The notes beneath the pieces were generated by a model. The model was given only the letters and a program-made list of their open reading frames with translations, had not been told where the DNA came from and ran no database searches. A program made the position numbers and the translations under genes. A stretch of DNA of 64,000 bases, taken from positions 777,001 to 841,000 of the forward strand of contig NZ_AP017652.1 of NCBI RefSeq assembly GCF_002355895.1. Direction: 5' to 3'. The stretch's first letter is position 1. The number at the start of each line of letters is the position of its first letter. Below are positions 1 through 9,800 of this stretch, piece after piece. The DNA is from Streptococcus sp. NPS 308. Lineage in GTDB: Bacteria; Bacillota; Bacilli; Lactobacillales; Streptococcaceae.

Positions 1-1
1 T

Positions 2-262
2 TTAAATGTCTTCTTGCTCTTCCCGCTGGTATTTCAACTGCTCTACCTCTATCCAAACTTGCGGCAAACTAAAAAAATCATCCTTCTCAGTTTTTTACTG
101 AGTCTAGGAATTGAGTGTACGCAACTAGTCTTAGACTTTTTCTTTGATTTTAATCGGGTCTTTGAGATTGATGATTTGTGGACCAATACCTTGGGTGGCT
201 ATCTAGCTTGGGTTCTCTACAGAAAATTAAATGTAACTAAACTTACAAAGGAATTAAAATGA
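2..262 (+). CDS. VanZ-like membrane protein, C-terminal part (cut by window edge)
   Basis: The reading frame is open from the first bases of the window, so the start lies upstream and only about 86 C-terminal residues are visible. They contain two hydrophobic segments (about residues 20-37 and 62-70 of the visible part) and the VanZ-type pattern ending in an acidic-Leu-Trp-Thr-Asn-Thr-Leu-Gly-Gly stretch. VanZ-family proteins are small membrane proteins, a few linked to teicoplanin tolerance; most have no known role. The stop codon overlaps the ATG of the next gene (ATGA), so the two are translationally coupled. Family assignment rests on a short motif and is moderately sure. Confidence 0.65.
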   Translation, partial: LNVFLLFPLVFQLLYLYPNLRQTKKIILLSFLLSLGIECTQLVLDFFFDFNRVFEIDDLWTNTLGGYLAWVLYRKLNVTKLTKELK

Positions 263-1800
263 GTATTTTAGAAGTTAAAAATTTAAGTCACGGTTTTGGT
301 GACCGTGCAATTTTTGAAGATGTCTCCTTCCGTCTCCTCAAGGGAGAACACATCGGTCTTGTCGGTGCCAACGGTGAAGGAAAATCAACCTTTATGAGTA
401 TCGTGACTGGTAAGATGTTACCAGATGAAGGAAAGGTGGAGTGGTCTAAGTATGTGACTGCTGGCTATCTAGACCAGCACGCTGTGCTAAAAGAAGGTCA
501 AACTGTGCGCGATGTTTTGCGGACAGCCTTTGATGAGCTTTTTAAAGCAGAAGTTCGTATCAATGAACTCTATATGGAGATGGCAGAAGAGGGCGCAGAT
601 ATCGATGCGCTGATGGAAGAAGTTGGCGAACTCCAAGACCGTTTGGAGAGTCGTGATTTTTATACTTTAGATGCCAAGATTGATGAAGTGGCGCGTGCCC
701 TCGGTGTCATGGACTATGGTATGGATACAGACGTAACAGCCTTGTCAGGTGGACAAAGAACCAAGGTGCTTTTGGCTAAACTCCTCCTTGAAAAACCAGA
801 TATTTTGTTGCTTGACGAGCCAACCAACTACTTGGATGCTGAGCATATTGACTGGCTCAAGCGTTATCTCCAAAACTATGAGAATGCCTTTGTCTTGATT
901 TCTCACGATATTCCTTTCCTGAATGATGTTATCAATATCGTATATCACGTTGAAAATCAACAGCTAACGCGCTACTCTGGAGATTACTACCAATTCCAAG
1001 AAGTTTATGCTATGAAGAAATCTCAACTGGAGGCAGCCTACGAACGCCAACAGAAAGAAATTGCAGACCTCAAGGATTTCGTGGCTCGAAACAAAGCCCG
1101 TGTTGCAACACGAAACATGGCCATGTCTCGTCAGAAGAAATTGGATAAGATGGATATTATCGAGTTGCAAAGTGAGAAGCCAAAACCATCCTTTGATTTC
1201 AAACCAGCTCGTACACCTGGGCGCTTTATCTTCCAAGCCAAGGACTTGCAGATTGGTTATGACCGTCCACTTACCAAGCCATTAAACCTCACCTTTGAAC
1301 GCAATCAAAAGGTTGCCATTATTGGGGCAAATGGTATCGGGAAAACAACCCTCTTGAAGTCTCTCTTGGGCATTATCCCCCCCATTGCTGGAGAAGTTGA
1401 ACGCGGTGATTACCTAGAACTTGGTTATTTTGAGCAAGAAGTAGAAGGTGGCAATCGCCAGACTCCTCTAGAAGCGGTCTGGAACGCCTTTCCAGCACTC
1501 AATCAAGCAGAAGTTCGTGCGGCACTTGCTCGTTGTGGTTTGACGACCAAGCACATTGAAAGTCAGATTCAGGTCTTGTCAGGTGGGGAACAGGCCAAGG
1601 TGCGTTTCTGTCTCTTGATGAACCGTGAAAACAACGTTTTAGTATTGGACGAGCCGACCAACCACTTGGATGTAGATGCCAAGGATGAACTCAAACGGGC
1701 GCTTAAAGAATACAAAGGAAGCATTCTTATGGTTTGCCACGAACCAGACTTTTATGAAGGCTGGATGGACCAAATATGGGACTTTAACAAGCTAACTTAA
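259..1800 (+). CDS. ABC-F family ATPase (YbiT/Uup type)
   Basis: A 513-residue protein made of two fused ABC ATPase domains and no membrane segment, the hallmark of the ABC-F family, which acts on the ribosome rather than in transport. The first domain has Walker A GANGEGKS near residue 36, signature LSGGQ and Walker B ILLLDEPTNYLD. The charged linker after about residue 250 is Lys/Arg/Glu-rich, as expected for the interdomain P-site-tRNA-interacting segment. The second domain has GANGIGKTT, LSGGEQ and VLVLDEPTNHLD. It starts inside the stop of the VanZ-like gene (4-nt overlap) and ends at a strong terminator. Housekeeping translation factor versus antibiotic-protection factor cannot be decided from sequence; conserved context favours the former. 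Confidence 0.93.
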   Translation: MSILEVKNLSHGFGDRAIFEDVSFRLLKGEHIGLVGANGEGKSTFMSIVTGKMLPDEGKVEWSKYVTAGYLDQHAVLKEGQTVRDVLRTAFDELFKAEVRINELYMEMAEEGADIDALMEEVGELQDRLESRDFYTLDAKIDEVARALGVMDYGMDTDVTALSGGQRTKVLLAKLLLEKPDILLLDEPTNYLDAEHIDWLKRYLQNYENAFVLISHDIPFLNDVINIVYHVENQQLTRYSGDYYQFQEVYAMKKSQLEAAYERQQKEIADLKDFVARNKARVATRNMAMSRQKKLDKMDIIELQSEKPKPSFDFKPARTPGRFIFQAKDLQIGYDRPLTKPLNLTFERNQKVAIIGANGIGKTTLLKSLLGIIPPIAGEVERGDYLELGYFEQEVEGGNRQTPLEAVWNAFPALNQAEVRAALARCGLTTKHIESQIQVLSGGEQAKVRFCLLMNRENNVLVLDEPTNHLDVDAKDELKRALKEYKGSILMVCHEPDFYEGWMDQIWDFNKLT

Positions 1801-1807
1801 AGGCGCT

Positions 1808-1839
1808 AAAAAGCCAAGTCGAAATGACTTGGCTTTTTT
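1808..1839. terminator. Rho-independent terminator, bidirectional
   Basis: Twelve-base stem AAAAGCCAAGTC / GACTTGGCTTTTTT with a short gaaat loop and T-run on both strands. It sits between the convergent ABC-F gene and the minus-strand zinc-ribbon gene and can end both transcripts. Confidence 0.9.
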
Positions 1840-1841
1840 GA

Positions 1842-2081
1842 CTAGTAATTTAAAAAGCTTTCAACTTCAGATTTCTCAATTTCTTTACCGTAGTGGCAAA
1901 TCGGACAAGAAACGAAATAACTTTTACCATAAGGGAAAAGTGGAATCCAGTAGAGGGTGAACTTGCGTCCAGTTTCTACAATCTCCCAAGTGTCAACATT
2001 GTTACAGTGACCACATTCGATCGCAGTTTGCGTATGTCCCAATTCTTTCTGATAACCTTTAGAACCCCAAAATAAAATCAT
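1842..2081 (-). CDS. Small zinc-ribbon protein
   Basis: A 79-residue protein with two Cys-X2-Cys knuckles (CGHC near residue 23, CPIC near residue 60) spaced to bind one zinc ion, and an aromatic, hydrophobic centre (FTLYWIPLFPYGKSYFV) that may rest on or in the membrane. Similar zinc-ribbon proteins are common in streptococci; function unknown. A good Shine-Dalgarno (AGGAG) precedes the ATG. The truncated slrA copy lies just upstream on the same strand, ending 27 bp before this start. Confidence 0.8.
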   Translation of the reverse strand: MILFWGSKGYQKELGHTQTAIECGHCNNVDTWEIVETGRKFTLYWIPLFPYGKSYFVSCPICHYGKEIEKSEVESFLNY

Positions 2082-2097
2082 ATCATCGTCTCCTTAT

Positions 2098-2538
2098 CTG
2101 TTGATGGCTTATTTTTTGCTGAAGTCGTAGTCCTTGACCACTTCGATACTGTCAATGGTGATAGCAGTAGTTGGTTTATCTTTTTCATCTTTTTCAGCCT
2201 TAGCAATCTTGTCGACAACATCCATGCCATCGATGACTTGACCAAAAACAGGGTGTTTGCCATCTAGGCTAGGATTTCCACCCTCTTTATAGGCTTCGAT
2301 GATTTTCTTTGGATACTTGCTGGTAGGGAGTTTAGCAGAAATATCTGTTGAGTTTTGGTTGATGAAGAACTGGCTACCGTTGGTGTTTGGTTGACCTGTG
2401 TTAGCCATAGCAAGGGCTCCTCGGATATTGTATAGGTAAGGAGAGATTTCATTTTTGAAACCAGTTCCCTTGTCCTTCGTTTTGTCCTTATCATGCCAGA
2501 TGGATTGGCCACCTGTACCATCTCCCTTAGGATCTCCA
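2098..2538. repeat. Left copy of a 441-bp direct repeat (3' part of slrA)
   Basis: Matches 10209-10649 over its full length with no indels; by hand I count about 39 mismatches (roughly 91 percent identity). The two copies flank the surface-protein island in the same orientation. The divergence means that this is not a fresh duplication of the local allele. Confidence 0.92.
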
Positions 2539-2540
2539 GT
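2109..2540 (-). pseudogene. Truncated cyclophilin-type peptidyl-prolyl isomerase (slrA remnant)
   Basis: Corresponds to about residues 127-268 of the intact lipoprotein at 10220-11026. The signal peptide, lipobox and the FHRV part of the active site are missing. The first codons of the open frame are antisense to the adjoining ydbC fragment, showing a clean break at about 2539. Without promoter, secretion signal or half of the fold it is very unlikely to work. The remaining frame is intact to its stop, so the truncation is young or conserved by gene conversion. Confidence 0.9.
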
Positions 2541-2541
2541 T

Positions 2542-2697
2542 TGGACCAAAGAAATCTATCGTGTCAGCTTTAATGGTGCACCGGCGAAGTTTGACATTCG
2601 TAGCGGGAGTCCTGACCACACCAAGATGGGGAAAGGATTTACCCTCTTAAATGAAGAATTTCAAATCATGGTGGATGCTTTTAAGGGAGATAAGTAA
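2542..2697 (+). pseudogene. Truncated YdbC/PC4-family gene fragment
   Basis: Encodes about 51 C-terminal residues (from WTKE to the end) that match the intact ydbC at 17774-17992, with RVSFNGAPAKFDIRS and DHTKMGKG preserved. The 21 N-terminal codons, start codon and combox promoter are absent. It joins head-on to the slrA remnant at 2539. The 80-codon open frame that runs into it from 2455 uses antisense slrA sequence and looks accidental. Confidence 0.88.
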
Positions 2698-2702
2698 ACA
2701 AT

Positions 2703-2732
2703 AAGGAGTGGGATTATCCCACTTCTTTTTTT
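2703..2732 (+). terminator. Rho-independent terminator after the ydbC fragment
   Basis: Stem AAGGAGTGGG / CCCACTTCTT with a short loop, followed by seven T. It differs from the terminator of the intact ydbC (17993-18027), in keeping with a different source for this segment. Confidence 0.8.
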
Positions 2733-3031
2733 CATCAAAATTGAAACTATAATTACACCGAAAAAGCTAATTTGAAATAATTTAGTATAGAATTTCCACA
2801 ATATTTTACAAAGGAGTTTTAAGAAAATGTGTGTTAAAATCAAAATAATTAGATAAATTTTGTTTTTAAAAATCAATTGCTTGATAAATCAAAGAAAAAC
2901 GAATATAATAATATAAATTAGTTTAGTAAAATTAGTTAAGTAATGCACAAAGTTTTAAATCTGTTTTTAGAAGATTAAGATTAAAGTGTAATATTTATAT
3001 AGATAAAATTAACCTTTAGGAGGAGTTTTAT
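2733..3031 (+). promoter_or_regulatory. AT-rich intergenic stretch with the promoter of the surface-protein island
   Basis: No coding signal is seen in these 299 bases. A good sigma-A promoter is present: TTGATA at 2881-2886, 17-bp spacer, TATAAT at 2904-2909. This leaves a leader of about 115 nt before the decayed LPXTG gene, whose Shine-Dalgarno AGGAGG is at about 3018. The adhesin starts only 11 bp after that gene, so this promoter probably also drives the adhesin. Confidence 0.7.
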
Positions 3032-3812
3032 ATGGGAGGACTTAAGAAATCCCTGTTTTTGGGTTATTCTCAGTCGTCTGTTTATGAGGTAGTGAATGAA
3101 CTCAAGTCTCAAGTAAATGAGTTGGAAATCCGTAATTCACAGTTGCTTAAACCATTGAGGAACTTAAAGATAAAGAACTGTTTGTTTCGGAGGCTATTGT
3201 TGAGGCTAAACGTTTATCTATTGATATAATTTCAGAAGCTGAGGTTCAGTCTGAACAGTTAGTTAATGAGATGAAAACTCGCATCGAGCAATCAGTAGAA
3301 GAGCTCAAGCAGTTAAAGATTTGACTGCTGCAATTACTGCAGTCGAGTCAACAAAATCTAAGCTTATAGAGAAACCAAAACCGATTGTTGTTGAAAAAGA
3401 TGAGACCAAGGTAGAAGTTAAAGCATATAATACTATTCATCGCGATAATGCAGACCTTGACAAAGGAACTGAAAAGATTGTTCAAGAAGGTAAAGATGGT
3501 AGTATCACTACGGTTGAACACATTGTCTTAGTTAATGGTGTGGAAACTGAACGCAAAGTTGTTTCAACTAATAAAATTGATGCAGTTAATCAAATTATTG
3601 AAGTAGGAACAAAAGAAGTAGTCACTCCAGTTAAACCGGTAGATCCAGTTAAACCAGCTGATAAAACTATTAATAATTTGGAAGTTTCTGAAAAAGTACA
3701 ATTACCAAAGACTGGTACTGAATCAAATATTTGCTCAGCCCTAGGGATTTCACTTATGGCTGTTACAGTTCTTGGTTTATTCTTAAGAGAAAAAAAATAT
3801 AGTAAGAAATAA
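3032..3812 (+). pseudogene. Decayed gene: DivIVA-like coiled coil joined to G5 domain and LPXTG anchor
   Basis: With two single-base restorations this stretch reads as one product of about 260 residues. The N-terminus is DivIVA-like (MGGLKKSLFLGYSQSSVYEV) with a coiled coil to about residue 100. A G5-like domain follows (DKGTEKIVQEGKDGS ... VLVNGVETERKVVS). The end is an LPKTG sorting signal with hydrophobic segment and basic tail. Frame is lost after codon 40 (about 3150, an AAAA to AAA loss) and again at about 3309, where the coiled-coil frame ends in TGA. The 3' part stays open as 3321-3812 but has no signal peptide and only a TTG start. A cytoplasmic N-terminus on a wall-anchor C-terminus suggests an older deletion fusion of two genes. 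Shine-Dalgarno and first ATG are intact, so a 65-residue peptide could still be made. Confidence 0.75.
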
Positions 3813-3823
3813 AAGGGATAATT

Positions 3824-6800
3824 ATGAAATTTGACAAACGAAAACGATTTGCTATTCGTAAAATTAGTGTAGGAGTAGCTTCGGTGCTTGTTGGGCTGTT
3901 TTTCGTCGGTTCGATGGTTAATGCACCTCAAGTAAATGCAAGTGAATTAAAAAGTGAAGAGGGGGTAGAGGTCAATAAGGGAGTTGAAGAAAGATCTACT
4001 AAGGAAGTAACCTCTGAGGAAATTAGTGTTCCAGAACCATATCGTGCCCCTGCGACTTTTGTAGCACCAACTACAGAAAATGATTCGACTGTAGTTTCAA
4101 CCACTGAGTCAACTACGGAAGTAACTGTAAAAGAAACGGAAAAAACAACTGTTGCGATAGCTCCATCAACTGCACCATTAGCAGAAAAAAAGGCAGAACT
4201 TAAAGTTGATGAAAAAGAAGTTCCAGAAACTGAAGCTAAACCAGAGGTAGACGCTATTCTTCAACCTCTTAAAGAACAGTTGAACAATAGCATTCTTGAA
4301 GCAAAAGCTGTTAATCAAGAAGCTGAAAAACAAGAAGCTAAACTAGACGATAGTGAATCTAAAAAAGTTCTTTCAGATGCACTTCAAGCTTCAAAAGCAG
4401 AGTTGGTAGTAGCTCAACAACTTTCTGAAAAGGCTCAATTAACTAAAGCTGATTTAGAACTTAGCATTGGACGCCTTCAATCTGCCATCGAGTCCGTCTA
4501 CACAGAAATGAAACGATCAGGTCACTCAGGTTTCGTATCATATATGCTTGCTGATAATGCGAGTACTCCGTCAGATGGTAAGACACCGTATATGACCATC
4601 GAGAACTATAGTGGTTTCCATACTCTCATACATAACGGTACAACTGTTGAAGTTAGATATAAGATGGGTCTTACTCGTATTACTTCTGATGAGGTTGAAC
4701 TATCACAAGGTGCAAAAGATCTAGGCCTTACTTATGATCCAGTTGGAGAATATGTCTACGGGACTCTTAATCTTAATGGTGGAATCCCAAGCGGAACCTA
4801 TGACATTGGTTTGGTTTCTAAAACCAATCCTAATGTGAAGGCAACTCTTCCTTTAACAATAACTAAACCACACTCATATGCCTTGTCTACTCTCTCTAAC
4901 GACCGATTTGACTTATCTGCATCAAAAGCTAATGATTATTATGACCAAGCAACAGGCGATATGGGGGAAAATAATACTCGTGTTAATAAGTATACGATTC
5001 CAACAACACCATTTGGATATTACCTGACGCCTGGTTATAGTGATAATACACCTGTTACAGTAGCAGATGCTAAGCCTGATACACCAAAGTACAATACTGA
5101 GCTTGGGCTCTATGTTGCGGACGATTCTAGAGTAACTGCTTTCCCATCAACACCAGTTTTATTGGAGCGTATCGAACGTTTGGATACAACGCCAGAAGTA
5201 GAATATGAATTGGCAGTTACCGGAGATCCGTATGGTAAGTTTTATAGTGATGAAAATTGGATGGTTCATGACCCAAATCGCACGCCGTATCGACTACGCT
5301 TTACCAAACTCCCTGCTCAACAGGGTACATTTACGATTAAGTTTAAAACTATCGATAAACTGGGACAAGAACGTATCTTTAATGTAGAGTTAACTACAGA
5401 AGAACGTTCAAAAGCTACAACTGATGATGCCAACGGATTTTATCTTACAAATGCGGATGTCAAATTTACTCCAAATACTAAAACTGCAGTCTTAAATAAA
5501 GAGGGAATCGTATCAGTTCCTCGTTCAGATAAAGAACAAACTATTGGTAAGATTGAACTAAACAAGGTCAACGCTAAAGTTAAACCTGTTCGTTTCCCTG
5601 ATGGTACTGAGTATGACGAAGCCACTCAAACCATTAAGAAAAAGGCCGGTGTTAAGCTAGCACCTGGTAAGTATAACTTTGAAGTACGTGCCATTGATGG
5701 TCACTTTGGAGATAATGCGCCAAACCGTGTCTTCCAGTTTGAGGTAACAGATGTTATCAGCCCAATTGACCACCAAGTCTGGAAAGAGGGAGAAAAGTTC
5801 CCAAGCATTCCAGTAACTCTTGAAGGTGGATCGACAATCGCGAATATTCGTGTAACGACTAATAGCGGAGACACCTACGCTACAGTAAGCTCTGATAATA
5901 TCACTAAAACACTAGAAGGTTACGGGGTTCTTCAAACTACTGAAAACAAAACTGCACGTGTAGAAGTTGACTACTATAATGCCGATGGTGGTATCTCAAC
6001 TACCTTTACAACCTTCACTTTTGAAGTTAAGCCACGTGATGGAATTGGAGTTGACCTTGATGTAACCAACCATGAACAAACCATCAAAGAAGGTGAAAAG
6101 TTCAAGGATATGGTCATCACTCACACTGATGGAGCAACTTTAAAAGTTGATACAGCAGCTCTTCCTAAGGGCACTCGCTATAATAAAGCAACAAAAACGA
6201 TTGCTGGTAAAGGTTTAGTCGAAGGGACATACCGCATCAAAGTTATAGCAGAAAAAGATGGTCAAGCTGTACAAAAATATGTTACTTTAACAGTATTGCC
6301 TGGTCCATTGCATGCTGAAAACTATACTCGTGAAGTTACAGTCGGCGATGAAATCGATCCAATTGAAATTGCGATTCCAAATAGAGCAGAATTTTCTGGA
6401 GATATTCGTGGTGAACTTGGTCTTAACTATGATTATAATACAAAAATTCTTTCTGGAACTACAAATTCAGTTGGTACTAAAACATATACCTATAAATTAA
6501 AACGTGGTTTAGAAGAAGCTACTGGTACAATCACTATCACAGTTAAACCAAGACCAATTACGGTAAATAGTGGTGAACAAACGGTTGAAGTCGGAACTCC
6601 TATCACTAACTTTGTAATTCAACCGAGTGAACGTGCGGATATTGGATATATTCGCTATGGTACATTTGAAGCAGGAATCCAAAATCTACCTAGTGGTCTG
6701 ACTTACGATCCTGATACAAAGACAATTTCTGGTACTCCAACTTCAGTGGGTGAGTTTACTGTTAACTATATAGCATACTATAAAGGCTTGGAAAATGATA

Positions 6801-9800
6801 CTGCCCAAGGTACCTTTAAGCTTACTGTTACGAAGAAACCTATCCAAGTAACTGGTGGCGAGACTGAAGTTCAAGTATTGACTAAGATGACTCCTGTGAA
6901 GGTTGAGGCTTCAGAAGGAGCAACTATTTCAGTTGACCTTAATGACTATAGCAAACCTTCTAATCCTTTAACTGGCAAATATCCAAGTATTTTACCAGAA
7001 GGGGTCACTTATGATGAGTCAACTCATACCTTCTCGGGTACTCCTAAGAAACTTGGTATCTATCGTATCCCTGTTAAAGCTCGGTACGAAAATTTTTATG
7101 GTAATGACCAAGCTGATGGAGAGGTAGTTATTAAAGTTACCGAATCACCTGTTGCTATCGAGATTTCTAACAAAGAGCAAACTGTAACAGTTGGTGATGC
7201 TATTACTCCTGCAGTAGTAACTCACAATAATCTTTCAACTGTCACTATGAAGACACCATACGGCTTAGTAGAAGAATCTGAGATTAACGCTATTATCGCA
7301 GAATATGGTTTGACATATGATCCTGCTACTAAGACATTTACTGGCAAACCTACAAAAGCTGGTACTTTCACAATTCGTATGCAGGCTACTAACGCTGCTG
7401 AAGTGGGAGGAGCTTCAGCTATCGATACATTTACTCTTACAGTAAATCCTAAAGCTGAGAAAGGTCTTGATCTTAAAGTTTCTGGTGGTCGTCAACTTGT
7501 TCAACTAGGTAAAGCGATCACTGATATCACTTTAACTCACACTCCTGGTTCTGAGCTTACACTTGATGAAACAAGTCTTCCTGCTGGTGTGACATTCGAC
7601 GCTGCTACTAAGACAATCTCTGGTACTCCAACGGCAGTAGGTAGTTACACAGCTAAAGCTACAGCAACCCTTGATGGCAAATCTGTATCTAAAGATGTCA
7701 TCATCGATGTTGTGGATATCAAAGATGGTAAAGACGGAAAAGATGGAAAATCACCAGTCGTAACTGTTAAAGATAACGAAGACGGTACTCACACAGTTAA
7801 AGTTGTGAATCCAGATGGAACAACAACCGAGACAGTTATCAAGAATGGTAAAGATGGTAAGACACCAACTGTAACCGTTAAAGATAACCAAGACGGTACT
7901 CACACAGTTAAAGTTGTGAACCCAAATGGAACAACAACCGAGACAGTTATCAAGAATGGTAAAGATGGTAAGACACCAACTGTAACCGTTAAAGATAACC
8001 AAGATGGTACTCATACAGTTAAAGTTGTAAACCCAGATGGTGAAACAACAGAAACAATCATCAAAGACGGTAAGAACCCATCAGTCACAACAAAACGTGG
8101 TGAAGACTCAGAAGGTAACACAGGTACATGGGTAATCACACATGATCCTGCTGGAACTGAAACAGGTCGTACATTCGTTAAAGATGGTAAAGATGGTAAA
8201 GACGGTAAAGACGGTAAATCACCAGTCGTAACTGTTAAAGATAACGAAGACGGTACCCACACAGTTAAAGTTGTGAACCCAGATGGAACAACAACCGAGA
8301 CAGTTATCAAGAATAGTAAAGATGGTAAGACACCAACTGTAACCGTTAAAGATAACCAAGATGGTACTCATACAGTTAAAGTTGTAAACCCAGATGGTGA
8401 AACAACAGAAACAATCATCAAAGACGGTAAGAACCCATCAGTCACAACAAAACGTGGTGAAGACTCAGAAGGTAACACAGGTACATGGGTAATCACACAT
8501 GATCCTGCTGGAACTGAAACAGGTCGTACATTCGTTAAAGATGGTAAAGATGGTAAAGACGGTAAATCACCAGTCGTAACTGTTAAAGATAACGAAGACG
8601 GTACCCACACAGTTAAAGTTGTGAACCCAGATGGAACAACAACCGAGACAGTTATCAAGAATGGTAAAGATGGTAAGACACCAACTGTAACCGTTAAAGA
8701 TAACCAAGATGGTACTCATACAGTTAAAGTTGTAAACCCAGGTGGCGAAACAACAGAAACAATCATCAAAGACGGTAAGAACCCATCAGTAACAACAGAA
8801 CGTGGTGAAGACTCAGAAGGTAACACAGGTACATGGGTAATCACACATAATCCTGCTGGAACTGAAACAGGTCGTACATTCGTTAAAGATGGTAAAGATG
8901 GTAAAGACGGAAAATCACCAGTCGTAACTGTTAAAGATAACCAAGATGGTACTCACACAGTTAAAGTTGTAAACCCAGATGGAACAACAACCGAGACAGT
9001 TATCAAGAATGGTAAAGATGGTAAGACACCAACTGTAACCGTTAAAGATAACCAAGATGGTACTCACACAGTTAAAGTTGTAAACCCAGATGGAGAAACA
9101 ACAGAAACAATCATCAAAGACGGTAAGAACCCATCAGTAACAACAGAACGTGGTGAAGACTCAGAAGGTAACACAGGTACATGGGTAATCACACATAATC
9201 CTGCTGGAACTGAAACAGGTCGTACATTCGTTAAAGATGGTAAAGACGGAAAAGACGGTAAGACACCAACTATTACTATCGAGTCTGGTAAAGACGAAGA
9301 AGGTCGTTCAGGTGTTTGGGTAATCGTACGTGATTCTGAAGGAAACATCACTAGCCGTAACTTTATCCGTGATGGTAAAGATGGTAAGACACCAAAAGTT
9401 CGTACTGAATCAGGTAAAGATAAAGAAGGAAATACTGGTGTTTGGGTAATCACCGAAGATGGCGATGGTAAGGAAACTAGCCGTACCTTTGTTCGTGATG
9501 GTAAAGATGGTAAAACACCAAGTATTACTACTGAACCTGGTAAGAACAAGGAAGGTCAATCAGGATACTGGATTATTATCAAGGATGGTGAAGGTAAAGA
9601 AACAAACCGTATCTTTATCCGTGATTGTGGATGTCCTAAGAAAGAGGATCCAAAACCGAAACCACAACCAGATCCGAAACCACAACCTCAACCGGATCCG
9701 AAGCCACAACCACAACCAGATCCGAAACCACAACCACAACCGGATCCAAAACCACAACCACAACCGGATCCGAAACCACAACCACAACCGGATCCGAAAC

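Noticed and set aside
2455..2697. 80-codon open frame joining antisense slrA to ydbC
   Set aside because: The first part is antisense slrA with no ribosome site; treated as accidental fusion across the junction.
3853..3862. TATTCGTA (combox on the minus strand) inside the adhesin start
   Set aside because: It lies in conserved signal-peptide codons and points away from any minus-strand gene.
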